A stretch of 64,000 bases of DNA, taken from positions 1,054,001 to 1,118,000 of the forward strand of contig NW_024104317.1 in NCBI RefSeq assembly GCF_003945595.2. The letters are read 5' to 3'. Source of the stretch: Pipra filicauda (Eukaryota; Chordata; Aves; Passeriformes; Pipridae). Shown here one piece after another: positions 1-14,560 of this stretch; position 1 is the first letter of the stretch, and every line of letters begins with the position of its first letter. Position numbers and translations under genes: made by a program. The notes under the pieces were generated by a model, which was not told the origin of the DNA, ran no database searches, and was given only the letters and a program-made list of their open reading frames with translations.

Positions 1-303
1 AAAAATTCTGATTCAGTTCAGCAGAATCTATGAAAGTTGTCAATGAAAAAAAAAAGTAGATCCATTATCACTTCTCATTAAGCACATTCAAACTGTTCCA
101 ATTACTACCTTTTTAAATGAAAAAAAGAATATGCCTTGTTTGCATCTCAGTATATAAAACTCGTGTAATGAAAATGTTATTTCTATGGCATTTATTTAGA
201 GAAATACTTAGCTCGCTTCCAATACTGCTGCTCTATGAATGTTTACAAAGTTAGCCTTTGAAATAATGTCATATTATTTTGGACAGAATTAACATATTCG
301 TTC

Positions 304-432
304 ACCACACCTGGACAGACGAGGCTTTGAGCAACCCAGTCTAGTGGAAGGTGTGTTTGCCCACGGCAGGGGGGTTGGAACGAGATGATATTTATGGTCC
401 CTTCCAACCCAAACCATTCTATAATGATTCTA
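304..432 (+). mobile_element. CR1 LINE 3' tail
   Basis: The fragment runs from gaggctttgagcaacccagt through gtcccttccaacccaaacc to attctataatgattcta. This is the typical avian CR1 3' UTR and terminal octamer repeat. It is 5'-truncated, non-coding and in + orientation. Confidence 0.9.
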
Positions 433-3400
433 GTTTTGGAAATTACTAATCCTGAACCTTGGTCTCCAAAATGAACAGCAGGTGCCAGTGATAAAACCCG
501 AGATCGGATCTCACAACTCAGATGTCTTCATGTTGTGCTTTCAGTAGCTTTCTGTGACGCTTTTTTCCCCCCCAATTGCTACATGCTTTCCCAAGTGTGT
601 TCTTTGTATTGATCAAGCCATTAGACTCAGAGAAAGCAGGCAGATTTAGCAGTATTAAATGCAAATATTTTTCTTCAACCTCTTGTTAATGAAATATTCC
701 AGTCCTGAAAATTAATAGCATCAGCAAAAAACTGTAATTATTATTTCACCCTTAAAAAAAGGTTTGTGCCAACAAATCTATTTTAATTTTCTGATTATGG
801 TATATTAAAATAACAGGATAGCAAATACATACTCCACCAGAATATACTGAATCAGCTGTGTTTGCTCAGAGAACAGACATACTAAAATTGACTTCATATT
901 ATGAGCACTTTATTAGTTTTTATACTTGGACTGAATTGAAATGATTACTTAACTGTAATAATTACGAGGTCTTGAGGTAATTTAATACTTTGAAATAACA
1001 TGCTGGCTATTCTTAAAAAGAACAGTTACAATGACTGCCAAATAGCTGCAATTATTCATCCTATGCCCTGTATTTTTAGCTGCAGTAAAGCCCTTTGCAG
1101 CAGCAGACCTCAGCCAACCTATAATACTTTCCCACAAATCCATTCTGCAGCACAGAGCAGCAGTCTGATGAATTGGTTTACTTTTTAAATAGGCTAATGG
1201 CAGAGTTATGCATTTACACAACACTAATCTTAATAAACTCGTAAATATAAGTGCTCAGACAGAACTTTTCTAATGAGTGCAAGTGCAGGGTCTGCAATTC
1301 TGGGATAATCACCTACAGTTTCACCAGCACCATGTGATGTTGCACGTAGAACAACAACTAATTCTTAAAACTAAGAGAGATATTACCCATCTTTAAGAAA
1401 GTTTTCGGCTCTGTGAAATGCACAAGCTCTGTACCCACATTTGCAGGGTTTTGACTGACACTTAGATCAAAATACTGACTTACGCTTGTAAATTACAGTA
1501 CATTCTGTTTTGAGGAAGGTTTATCAACACGGCAAACCCAGAAAATCCTTTGGGTTTCAGATAAGAATAATTATTGCACAAGTAAATTAAGGGATAGACA
1601 AAAAGTGACCTGTTGCACTTTCTAGGTTTTGTGATACTGTGTTTTTCCATGCACAAGTAACCCACAGATTAAAAGCATTCAGCTTGCTAGCAAATTACTT
1701 TTGTAACAGGTTGAACTACCCCAGCACTGTTATACAATGCTTCCATGTCACAGAAGGTTATTAAAGCACTACACTCTTATTACACAGTAGTGCAGAAATT
1801 TAAATATACAGTATTGCTTACGCTGGATTCTAGAAAGATGATGTGCACTTTAGTAGTGCTAATGCAGATCTGAAGTTACAAATATGCAATTTTTCCAGCA
1901 TCTGTTAAACACTGATCAAAAATCAAGTCAATGAAGAATAACTGTAACTAAACCCTTGTTTCCATCTTAGAACAGTGAAATTCACAGCCCTAGGAACCAT
2001 GAATGGCTATTCTATTTCCCATTTACCCCATGTTTACCTAAAAGATAAGCTGTTCATACATCAACTCACTATGCCTCTTGATCTGGTCATGAATATTCCC
2101 GTAATCCTCCCTCCATATCCCATAAAACTTCACTGACAGAATGAGGAAATTCTTTATTCAGATGTCTTGAGATCCTCATTCATGTTCAGTCTCTCCTGAT
2201 CTCCATATGAAACGTTATTGCTACCCGCTCATTTTCTTTTCATTAATCCTGTGATCTTAAATCTAAAAGGCTCAAAACCAGTCTAATTGATCTGTAATGA
2301 GGATTTGGATACACTGTGAACATATAAAGACCCAGGCACAGATAAAGATTGGTTTTCCTAATATCATAAGCTGGTCAAAAGCGGAACCCCTGAAATATTC
2401 AGCCTCAGAAGGAGTGCTTGTTTTCTGGTTGTTGCCTTACATGCCTGAGCTTATGAGCAGTGCTAAAATGAAGCAAGTTATTAAGTGCATCTCCTGAGGT
2501 AAGGCCAAATAATCTCAAAATAATATTAAACACAAAAGCTAAGTACATTACTGATTTATTGCAAATATACTTAAAGTAGCCAGAAAAAGTTTTCTGGATA
2601 CTTTCCAACTGCATTAATTGGTTTAATAAAAGATGTAGCCTTTGCCCACAAAACCTGTTGCTTATGGTTCTGAAGATAAATGAAGTTTGAGACATTCAAA
2701 TGCATATTTACCTGTATAAAATCAATAGCTCTAGTACAGAATTTTAAAGATGTTCATGTCTGTCTACACCAGAACAGGTAGCAAACTGCACAAGTGCTTT
2801 GGGCAAATTAAAAAGCTTTCCATTCCCATTTACAAATTTGCCCATATGACATCAAATTTCAGTTGCAGCATCAAAAAAACCTGTAAAATCTTTCTGGACA
2901 CAGATTCGTCGTTATTTTGTACTCTGATGAAACTTACAGCATTAAACAATCACCAAAAAAAAAGTGTTGAATACATTATTATAAATCCTCCTGATCTACA
3001 CTGAAGTGATGTCTACCTCCAACAAATGTTTACACGACTTTGATATTTGAAAGCTCATGCTTGTTACTCCTTTGGTTCTTGATTGTATTTAGACTTCAGT
3101 TCTCTCCCTTCCTTTTTTTTTTTTTTAATCTTCCTTCCTTTCTTAATCCCTTCCTTGACTACAAACATTCTCACTGCTTGCTGTGCCACTTCTGTGTTAT
3201 GGTTAATTAACCGTAGAGGCAGAAATGTTGAATTTAACGCTGTGAATGCATCATCTTTCCTCTAATAAAAAGGAAAGCCCAGTCAGTCAGAATTCATCGG
3301 AATGCCCAGAAGCACACCATTAAGAACTAGAGATGTCAATCCAAAGTTTTCTATTGGAAGTTGATTTTTTGCTTAGGGCTACCTAAGACACAAGCCTCAT

Positions 3401-5641
3401 AGTTCTATACAATCCCTATGAACAGTCAGATGGAGAAGAGATGGAGGAAACACCTCTTATTCCTCGATTTTCCAAGGGTAATGAGAAAGCTTTACTTCTT
3501 GTGGAAATAGTATGAGGCAGCATTCTCACAGCCACTCCAAATAATGCCACAGAAAGCAGACTTTCCACCCACAGTTACAAGACATGTATCAACATGCTTA
3601 CTCATGTCTCATGCAAACAATACCATAATTCACCGATCATTGCAAGGTCATGTCCTGCTCAATTTTAGAAAATCCTTTGAAAGTACCCATCACATTTTTT
3701 GCCAGTTTCCTCTTGTGCACATACCATACTTCCATCTGGATAAGACCAAGGGAAAAGCTAAAATTTTAAGGTGGGGGGTGTAAAAAAAAAAGGCAAAACC
3801 ACCCAGGCTGCCCTTAAAGAGACAGAACATCATTTGTCATCTGCAAAGACAGATTTATAAGTAGAGGGCCCCCTCTGTTCCTTTAAGGCTGCAAAACAGA
3901 TGGGAAGTGAATGGACAGTCAAAGGGTCAAGAAAACACATGGGAGGTGCTGCTTGTCTGCTGTATGTATGTTCCCAGCATAAGAAAGAGGTCAAGATTGT
4001 AACTGCATGGCTGGGTGCTGGAAAGGCCTTTTCTTTAAGCTGTTACAAAGACAAACGTTGTTCCTCATCCTGTTGTCAAACTGCTATAAATATTGTTCAT
4101 CAAGAGAGTTTCAGCAGCTAAAAGTTTTTTTTAAAAAAGGCCGGGCAGGAGAATGAATCATGTGAATGATTCTTAAACAATTAGCTCATTAGTGTAATAA
4201 AAGCACTGCAGAACCTTGAAAAGTTTAAATGGAATTTATAATAGTTCATGAAGTAAATCCATGAATCATTAAGAATATACAGCCTTTAAAATGCAAGCTT
4301 GCAGAAAATAGCCAGCATGCTCTATAGTTACCACTAGTTATAGTGAATGAAGGTGTTAACTGATGCTACATTGTAGTAGCTACATTGCAGTATTGTTACA
4401 AAATGTTTCTTATGTGTTGCAATCCAGATTTGAATTTGCATCCAGTTTGAGTTCTTTTTAAAAATTCTGACTTCAGTTTAATTGTGTTCTTCCTATAAAT
4501 TTTGACTTCAAAGAACACTCATTGGAATGGGATAATTATGATATAAAAACTGTTGTAAATACATTTATAAACCAGACCTCCTCTTTCATTCATAGAAAGC
4601 CATCCTACCATTATATTCACCAGACTCACAACTTTTTTACTTGCCCTAAATCTCTTTGCCATCCTGAGACAAAAGGTATTTTAATTTGGGCAATCTATGA
4701 TACCTGTATTCCATTTATCAGCTGCAGAAAGATACTGAGAAGGACAAGGAGATGCTCTAACTATCCAAGTGCAACATGTGAGATGCTTTCAATATTACAT
4801 AGACAAAGATAATATTTCAGTGTCCTCTCAAAAATATTTATTTTAAACCCTAGAATAAGACAAGGTGCTAAATGAATTATTTTAATATCACTATTAAAAT
4901 CTCCAAGGGTCAGCCAACATATCAATTTCATGGATATGAGTTCATCAACAACTGCCTGCTGGTGACCTGGTTGAACATCTCCTTTTGCACGGCCTTAACA
5001 GGAAAAAACATCAAGGAGTCTGTTTCCTACAAAGATGTATTTTCCTTTTCCCTGTTGTAGGTAAATTCACCTCCAAAACAGGAAAAGATTGCCTCCAGAT
5101 TGTATATTTAACCTGCTGTAGAAACATAATAAAATTAAGAAGCCAGTCTAGATAGAAAAAAAACCCCTGAGTCACAACTGCTATCACTGAAGTCACTTTT
5201 GTTGCAAGTACTAATATCACATCAATTATTAATCCCTGTATAGCATACCTGAGCAAAGCTGCCTGTATAAAAACAGTATTACCTTTATTTTAGACTAGAG
5301 AGAACTAGGCAGCAGAAGAAGAGAGCTTTTCTGAAAACACCTCAGCTATTTTTACAAGGTACTGAGAATTGGAATGTTATTTTAGCATTATTAATAATGA
5401 TTTTTAGTTCCAGAAATGGGACTTGGGTATTGTGCTGATGAAATCGTAGATTACGAATCAATGTCTTGATCTATAGCTGCTTCAGATTCACAAGCAAGAC
5501 CTCTGCAGATTAACAAAATGTTTTCAGCCACAAGTTTCCCACCTCCCCCAGTGGAACAGAACAGAAGCTGACTGTGTTTCTTGCAGCAGTCCCCAGGGCT
5601 CCTCAGGCTGGCAAGCACAAAATCCTTCTGTCTCTGACAGA

Positions 5642-5680
5642 GCCTTTGAGAACTGAGATACAGGGCCTTTGAGAACTGAA
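5642..5680. repeat. Short imperfect tandem repeat, 23-bp unit
   Basis: The 15-mer gcctttgagaactga occurs at 5642-5656 and again at 5665-5679, giving about 1.7 copies of a 23-bp unit. No function is apparent. Confidence 0.8.
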
Positions 5681-8600
5681 GCAAAACTGATAGCTGTGTA
5701 GACTACTGACTTTATACAAGACATGTTTCTATGGGTTATTACACATCAGCCCCACTTGTCTACGAAAAGGAAACCAAATAGTACCAAACCATGATATCAG
5801 ATCATGAACAATATACATTTCTACACCATCATTAAGGTCAGCCTAAGGTACCAATGATCCTTACTCTGTATTAAGTTGCAACTTCATGAGAGTCACAGTG
5901 TCTGCAATAGCAAGGTAAGAGTTGGACACCTTTCAGTTCTCTGTCTCTACCTTGGATTTTTTAATTAAAACTGTTCTAATAACTCAATCTTTCAACAGAA
6001 TTTAGCTGTGCTGCTTATTGGACAGCTAGAAGGAGCTTAGTAGCAGAATGACAAGGCAACCTTAAAAAGCAGACTCATATCTGGAATCAGACTTACAGAT
6101 ACAGAAAGACTGAATTTCCAAATCAAAATTGTTTAAGCTAGAATGAATCAGAACATGATGATATTCATTACTTTGGGTAGAAATAGTAAAAAGTATAAAG
6201 GCAAGTCAGAAATATCACCCAATGATTCATTCAGTGATATTACAAAATATTAATTTTTTCTTATGCAAAAAGGACATATACAGCTATGAAGGTAAACTAC
6301 TTATGTAAAGGCTACTGTAACCTTAAGGCTATAAAACTGTAAAGAGACTAACATAAAAAATAACTGATATATGCTGTTTCTCCACCAAAAGAAAGCATAC
6401 TTAGTAATTAGATAGATAATAATATGCTATCAGGACTATTTATGTGAATTATAGAATGTGGCAGAAAATAAAATGGTGATGAGATTAATTTTTAGATCAT
6501 AAAAATAAACAACTTAATTTTGGACAGTCAGAAACTTAAGTCATCATACCCTGAAGAAAAACAGATGGATCTATTTTTCTTTTTTTAGTTATCATTTCTA
6601 GCTGAAAATATTTCCTTCTCTTTTTATATAAACTTCAAAATTAGAAGTGGGGTCCACTACAGTAACAATTAACAATGTACAACATACATACACTACACTG
6701 ACTTCTCCAGCTTTCAGAAATGTGAATGTTATACTGGTCCATTTAAAAGCCTGTATTTATATAAACAGTAAATCTCTCCATGGTAAGTACTTACTTAAAT
6801 TTTGACTAATAAGTACCCCCATAAGCAACCAGTACTAAAGAGAAAATAGCATCCAATTAGATGTTTTGATCCTTGCATCATTAAGGAAATTTTAAGGAAA
6901 AAAATATATTTGGCAGACAACACCAGAATGACCCTCAAGTACAAGAGACATGGGCCTAGGGTAAGATTAACAGGCATTAAATATGTCATTATTCATGTAG
7001 CAGTTTATCACTGTTTTTCAATGTCAACTTTAAGTGATAGGCTTCGTTTAGTCAGTGACAAATGTGCTGAACTTTGTAAGGATCCGTTTTAGGACCTGGA
7101 CATCAGTGCCTAGCTCTTCATCAATAACTAAGAAATCACAGTAGACAGGCTTTGGTCATCTGGGATTCTTAAGTTAAGTAAACCATCACTCCATCACAGG
7201 ATATTTACAAGTGATGTATGTTCTCCCTCGAGGATTACTTCCCTCTCTGAGAAGATGCAGCTTTCTGAAGTACTTTCTGCCATGACACAAAGCAGAAACC
7301 ACCTTATCTGCACTTTGACACAGGCCGTCCTACACATTCTTCTGGTTTTAATTCATTAGTTTCATGCAGCTGCCCCAAAACTCAAGAGAAAACAACAAAA
7401 AAAAAAAGAACTTGAACATTTAACTGGTGTCTTTCACATCAAAGCACACTTGTTTGGGTTAATTTCTAAAATTATCTACATGGAATTAAAAACATGATAA
7501 TCACGCAAAACCAATTAATTTGCATTCCACCAGAAAGTTAGCAAATCTACTGTGATATATTGGGACTTGCATACGTTCAAAGGTAGGGGAAATTGAAGAC
7601 ATGACCACACAGACTCATTTCAAGCACACTGTGCCCCAATTTCCTGCGTCACAGAGCACCAGGACCTCTACAGAGCTCAGAGGGAGCACAGGAGTCATGC
7701 TGCCACCAGGCACTGGTGACACCAGCACGGGCTTGAACTAGTTAGACACAGACAGCCCACATGATGTGACTGAGATTTAGGCAGAAATGAATGCGCTCTA
7801 AATGACAACCGGCCTCTGATAAGATACAGGGCCATGTTAACGTCTCCAGGGAACCTGCTGGCAGGGCACTGTGCAGCTATTCTGCACATGCTTAGCAGAA
7901 GTTGGAGATCTGTTCAGTGATTCCCAGAGGCTGCTCTGCTTCTGTCTGGTTAGAAGGCCACCACATCTCCTGGTGTAATGTTCTGCCAACTCAGGATCAA
8001 ATGAGAACAGAGTGCTCCTCACTGCAACAACCAGAAGAGAGGAGCAAAGCAAGACTGTTGCCACCTCTGCAATTGCCTCACAACTATGAAGTAACTATAT
8101 ATTTACCTAAGTAGGTTCTGAAACTCCAATATTTAGGCATCATGGAAGAAAGGAGAGCACAAAATAACCCTAATTCTTTAGATTATAATAAGATCACTCC
8201 TCCATTTGCATTTCCTAGGATGCTTCCCTCTTTCCCATGTCTGTCTTTGAGCAGTAGAGGCAACATCTGGGCACTGCGATCAAATGTCTTGAAAATGATA
8301 CCTTTTTTCTGTATCTTGAAAACACCAAAAATTACATTGGTTCTAAACAAGCACCTTAAGGACTGAATTAAGGACTACTAACCATTGCCTTTTGAGTTGT
8401 TTTGTCTGCCTCTGGTTTCTAGGGGAAAATTACCTAAAATGTGCTTATTTGAGAGGTCTTTCCCCTTACAGCTGAGCTTTGCCCCTATGAAATGCTGTGA
8501 CCTTTGGAAAAAAGTTAAAGCTCATAACAGAAGAGCAAATGAAGGTAAAGACTTTAGAGAGCCAAGTCAAAGCATAATTTTAAGGAGCACATGTAATCAA

Positions 8601-11600
8601 TAATGTCATGTAGGACAGAGGTCAAATCAAAATACTGTTAACAGTCATCTCAAGGAACTGAAATTTAATTAGGCTACAGTAATGACCACAATATACGATT
8701 ATTTTCACACAACATTTTTTTTCTGCAGCTAAGAGTAACGAAAGAAAAAAAAAATGTAACCACAGAGTAAGTAATTATATGCAAAGTACCCTTCACAGAC
8801 TTTATCCCTAACTTGCATAAAAGCATAACAAAAAAAGGAGACTTGCTTGGATTCAGTTTGTTACATACAACAGACACAACAGAAACCATTCAGCTTAGCC
8901 ACATATATCACAGGATTCCAGATCCTGAGTCAGCAACTTGCATATGGAAGTACCAGCCTTAGCTAACATTATTGGCCTTCTAACTCCATTAAAATGGCAA
9001 GTTTATTATATGCCTATATGATATTAAATCACTCATGCTCCAAGTTGGCAAATGGTTTACATTCAACATGAGAAAAAGTAAATTAAGAATTTAATGCTGT
9101 GACTTCAAAGCAATGACTTCAGATATAAAACTTGGAAGTATTTTACTGTAACTCTGGTTTGTTTAGTTTTTATATGTTTTAGTTTTTACAGGAAAATAAT
9201 TAAGTTCTGCAAACTCTTATATTTCATAGCTTACAAAAATACGACAGAATTGAAACAAATGGCCCTAAGCTGTCTTTTCTTCATGTGAGGGCTTTCTCCT
9301 CAAATGTTTCAAAAAGTTTTTCTGCAGAACAAAGTCTCAGCTAGCCCATGACACCTGTACAGGTGTCAACATTACTGACAAATGAACTTGGAGGCTGATC
9401 CATTCACATTCGTACCTAGCAATTTCAGGATCAAGTTTCCACAGGCATTCCCACCTCCTGCCAAAGACTCTCCCAAGCACATGGTTTTACTTATAATTTT
9501 GGTGAAGTTCTAGGCTTTCTTTTCCAGCTTGTGAGGACAGAGGATACTGGATGAATAGCACACTGACCTAGGAAAGCTGCTTTGTAGGACTGTGCTCTGT
9601 TTATCCTGTGCACGTAAAGGATGCCTTTGCAACATTCATCGTTTTTCTGTTTAAAAGGAATAAAGGAGAAGAAATAAATGAAGATAGGACATGTATTTCT
9701 TTGGGGTCTGTGAGATTTCAACTCCAGTGAAGTCAATGGCAAAGCTCCTGCTGACTGCCTGAAGTATACAACATCCATGTGCACCATCTAGCACATTTTA
9801 AATGCTACTGTAATATGGATAGATGTAGCTTAGCTTTAGGATAAAAGACACCGGAAGATACATTTCCTTTACAAAATGATTGAAGCATTCAGTTCCTAAC
9901 AGCTTTTTAGTAACAAAGCTCACAAACTAATGCTTTCCACGCAGTTGCTAATGAGAAATGTGTAGCTGAGAAAAAAAATGACCATCCTTTACAATCGTCA
10001 TAAATTACATACCACACAAACAAACAAACGAGACCCAGAGAGAGTGGAAAACATGAGGAACAAGGATAGGCAAGTGCATCTTCCTTCCAGAGGAAAATGT
10101 TTAGCATCCAAGACATCAGTGCCCACTGCCTAAGCTGCGCTCATGGGAAACACCAGACGTGGGAGGGCTGGCACTCGACTGGCCACGGGCTCAGCCTCCC
10201 GAGCCTCCTCCACAGGCCACTCATTGCCATCTTGTGTTGGGAACCTGTACGGCAACTTATTGCACAGAGCTCACACTATCGAGGAAGTTTGCTTTGGCCC
10301 TTAATACAAAAAGAGGAAGTCCAGAAGAGTGGAATTCTGGAAACAATTAAGTAGTTCTGGGAAGCCTTTTACTGGCACCTCAACATTTTCAAAAATTACC
10401 ACACTAAAAAGTAGTCTACAGAAAGTTAAGATTTATCCACATGCTACCAGTTTTGCAAAGAATATGGAGTATTTCTGCTGAAATGACTACTCTATCATTT
10501 GTGTTAAAAATAAGGCAGCATAAAATATATTATTCATGTTGAAATCACATTTTTTCACCCATGTATTCATTTCTTTTCCAGAAAAAAAATCTTATTGCCC
10601 TGTACTGAAAAACATAGCTAAAAAGATACAATTCTAGTGAAGATGAGACTTCAAATAATTGTCTTTTATAAAAAAACAACCCACTTTGGCATAGCCATCA
10701 AAAAGATCCTGAAACCAAACAAATGCCAGCAGCTTTACTGTTTTAACAAATTTTGCAGAAACACCCCCATCTTGAAATACACTTAAAATTTAAAAACTTC
10801 AGTAACTTCAGAGGCAGCCTGCAGGAACGTTCCATGTCAGACACTTTGGAAAGTTAAACATAAATACAAAAGAAAGCAGTATGAACTAGTAAGTATCATA
10901 AAAGATCACTGATAAAATTAAAGGATATATACTGACTGATCCATCTCCGATGGTGTTGTAGAAATAAAGGTTACTCAATATTTTAAAAAAAGAGCAAGTG
11001 GAAAAGCTTTGCATCCAGCTGCACACACTTGTGCATAACAAGGCTGCAGGAATTTGAAGGGACTGACTCGCCATGATCAAACAGATTTTCCCTCCAGCCC
11101 AAAGCAGTGCCTTATAGCCTGTAATACAAACAGGGCATTTTTGCCCTGGCAAGAGGCATTTCTGTGAGTGGAAATTCTCCTTTTAAAACATTATTGTTTA
11201 CTATTGTACTTTGAGCTCCCTCTACCCCATTTTACTTTTCGTGGAACACGGCACATTTAAGGTACTGATTCACCTAAGCGTACAGTAAAATACTAAGTTA
11301 TGTGGAATATAAGTTTCAAATCAAAGTATTTTGTCCTTCAGCAATGAGCACAGTCAAGATGCAGGTGCCAACTAGAAAGTCAGTATAATTCTTCCTGTTG
11401 CTGATGAGGCAAGAAAGACCTGGCTATGTTCTTTAACTGGCAGACAAAATGGGAAAAGAACTTCAATATAAATAATGCACCACAGTTGTGAAGGAGGTTT
11501 TAAATTGCACTAAAACAGGTTCCTACCCACTGCTGAATAAGCCTGAACCACCCAGTTAGACATGTAAGACACAGACAGCAAATTCCTCGTTTCTGCATCC

Positions 11601-12080
11601 TCAGCAAAACAATAAACACATCTCAACTATACCTACAGTTTAAAAACAAGACAAGGGAAATGTCACGACTGCCACTTCTCACAAAAGAACTTGGGAGTTG
11701 TAGCAGATAGTTCATTGTAGCCATCAGCTCACTGCTCAGATGAAATAGGCTATAAGGAATTACTATAAAAAGACCAGAATAAAACCCAGAAAGCATCACA
11801 ATACAACTGCATAAATCCATAATTCAGATATACTTCAAGTATTTTGTGCAGGTTCTGTTCTTTCACCTCTAAAAAGGTTTTATAGAACTAAGAAAGGGGA
11901 AAAGAGTGGCAGGGCTGACTGAAGCTAGGAAACAATGTCTGTGCAAAGAACAACTACACCATGAGAATTTTTCAAGCCAGGAAAAAGATCAAGCGCAGGT
12001 AGCATATACATCTATGAAGTCATGAATGGCACAAAAAAAAAAAAAAAGAATAGAAGAAGATTACTGAATGCTTTTTACAG

Positions 12081-12463
12081 AGCAAGAACTAAGGAGAGCC
12101 AAATGAAACTGGCAGGTGGTTCAGAAACAAACAAAAGGAAGTACTTTTTCACACAATGTGTAGTTGAACTCTGGAACTAATTGCCACAGGATGTTGCAGA
12201 TGCCAAAGTTTACATGAGTTCAAAAAGCAATTAGAGAAATGCACAGGATGAAAAAAAAATCCTTGAATGGCTATTAATCACAAGGATATTACCTCAGGAT
12301 TAGGAAATCTTGGAACCACAGATTGTTGGATGCTGTTAGAGCATAACAGGCATGTACTGCTGCATGTTTAACCTGTTCTTATGCTGTTCCCACATTGGCT
12401 CATTGCCAGGAACACTGGGATACATCAGCTGCAGGTGTATCTTTCAATACAGGTATTCTTATG
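12081..12463 (+). mobile_element. Old CR1-type LINE copy (L3/ancient CR1-like)
   Basis: The core gtactttttcacacaatgtg, then attgccacaggatgttg, then gttcaaaaagcaattagaga, then gaatggctattaa matches the 3' part of old amniote CR1 elements. The end caggtattcttatg matches their tail, which usually reads like cagtatggcaattcttatg. It is diverged, with no coding capacity. An A16 tract lies just upstream at about 12032. Confidence 0.8.
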
Positions 12464-14454
12464 GATTGATTGCATTTTAGGACACTTTCAAAGTCACTTT
12501 TTCCAATTCATATTCTCTTCTGCCCCTTTTTTGCACCTTATGATCCTTTCTCCTAAATAGTCTCTAATCCTGGAGCTTCTTTATTTCTATAAACTTAGTA
12601 ATTTGCTCATTTCACTGGTACAAGTATCATAATATACTTATGTTAAAGAGTATATTTACATTACACTTAGAGCCTTTTTTTAAAGAAAAAAAACCTTCAG
12701 TAGATTACAAAACTAGTAATTTGTTAGAAACTGTTCAAAAGTTCTGTTTAACACTCTTTACCTAGAATAAAACTTGAGACATCAACACTGAGAAGCAGCA
12801 AGATTCATGGCATAAACATCATCAAGGAATATCCTGATGAGGGATTAAAATAACATTCAAGGCTGTATAACACAGATAACAAAATCAGCTGAAATCAGTT
12901 TTGAGTCTTATATGAGCTCTCATTACGATACTGGGTCACCCATGCTAGTAACAGTTTGCCATTAACCAGTATCCTGAACAAACAATAAAGCACTTCCAGT
13001 GCTTCAGCATTAAAAGACTGATGTAACAGCAGTGGGACAGTGTTGCCATATCATCATCATCAAGAGGAAGCATCCCAACCTCAGGTATATAAATAATTTA
13101 CATTTGCAAGTACAGTTTCCAATCAGGAAGTGAATCCCAGCCTCATATTTACAAATTTAGATGGAAACTAAAAGACCATTTGTAACCACCAGAGAAATGA
13201 CATCCTGGAACACGTCTTCAGTGTGAACAGTGAGCCTCAACAAGTTAACTGATTTAAAGACAAAGCTCAAGATATTCCAATCAGCTGGGTTACATAAACA
13301 CAGCTGCCTGGGATAGAGAGACTGGACTTTGTGATTTAGGAGATCACTTCCCTTCCTAATTAAAATACCAATACTTCATGAACATGTGTTGTCGGAGCCA
13401 GGATTTTTTTCTTTAAGCAAAGTCCTGATCGTCACTAAATGCTATAAGAAGGAAATTACTTGTTGGCTATATGAGAGTTCAATGCTCTGTGCTTTCAAAA
13501 TCTGTCTCAGGGGGATAAAAAAAAACCCCTGCACCAAAGAAAGGCACTATTCACTAAGGGAAAGGCAAAGAAACCCCATTTTCTTGTCATTTCCCCATAA
13601 AAATTACTGCCACTTAGCAATAAAAGCATGCAGAAAGAACACAACTGATCCGAGTACAGAGCTAAGCAGTGGTAGTTTTAAAATCTTCCCACAGGTACAG
13701 TAAAGCAGAACGTGCCATCACACATCGTTTTGTACTGAGTAACAATTATTTCCTTAGAATAATGTGAGTGGGATCTGTGACCTCCTGAATCTAAAGAAAC
13801 ACAGTGCAGTGACATGTTTTTGCTACATAATAATTTATGAAATGCAAACTACACACTTGAAGCATATACACCAATGTACAGACACCTCAGGTTATAAACA
13901 CACACAGGTTGCTCCTGCAGGTCTAGTCTTAGCTTACAAAATAACAACCCCAGCTGTTACTGCTTTGAAATGGGAGCTTATTGCTGGAGCTTGGGAGGAG
14001 CAAAGTTGACAATGCAAAAATTCCAAGTCGATTTCAGTGCAAAATAAAGCCAAGTTAATTTAAACATTATGTGTTTGTTAGTATTCTTTTACTTTGTTTT
14101 GAAACATGGAATATCTAAGGATAAATCAAAGTTGCCATGTTTTACTCTATACCAGTGTTTGCTCAGGGGGGGAAAAAAAAAAAATATCAGCATCCAGCAT
14201 CAAAGCAAGCAAGCACCACTGCTCACTGAGAAAAGGAGGTAATTTCCTCAATAAAGGTCTGAATCCTAATCTACAGGCTACCACTCATTTTACCTCAACA
14301 CATATATAGAGGAGGAAAACCCCTTATTTTGTAAAACACTTTCTACCCATTCTAAAAGGATGTTTACATGAAGGTTGACATAGGGTTTCAAAAGCAACAC
14401 AGGAAGTTTGAAGAGAACTATGTAGCTATCATAAAAATTCTATAGTCATACCAC

Positions 14455-14560
14455 TTGTTTCAGAGATCAGTCAAGAAGACCAGACAATTTGCCTGAGATC
14501 ACAAAATTCCTACTCACGGTTCCAAAATATTATAGAAACTTTCTAAAGGACAACAAATAC
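14455..14560 (-). mobile_element. Possible decayed MIR-type SINE
   Basis: The stretch caatttgcctgagatcacaa with flanks resembles the MIR core in reverse (acttgcccaaggtcacaca). The similarity is short and by eye only. Confidence 0.25.

Noticed and set aside
7234..7276. Candidate last OPA1 exon on the minus strand
   Set aside because: An AG at 7277-7278 followed by KVLQKAASSQRGK and a stop would fit the phase, but the peptide does not resemble the family C-terminus, so the match is chance.
12032..12047. A-rich tracts (also near 20520, 25244, 31675, 39893, 51757) as retropseudogene tails
   Set aside because: No processed gene copy or target-site duplication is visible next to them.
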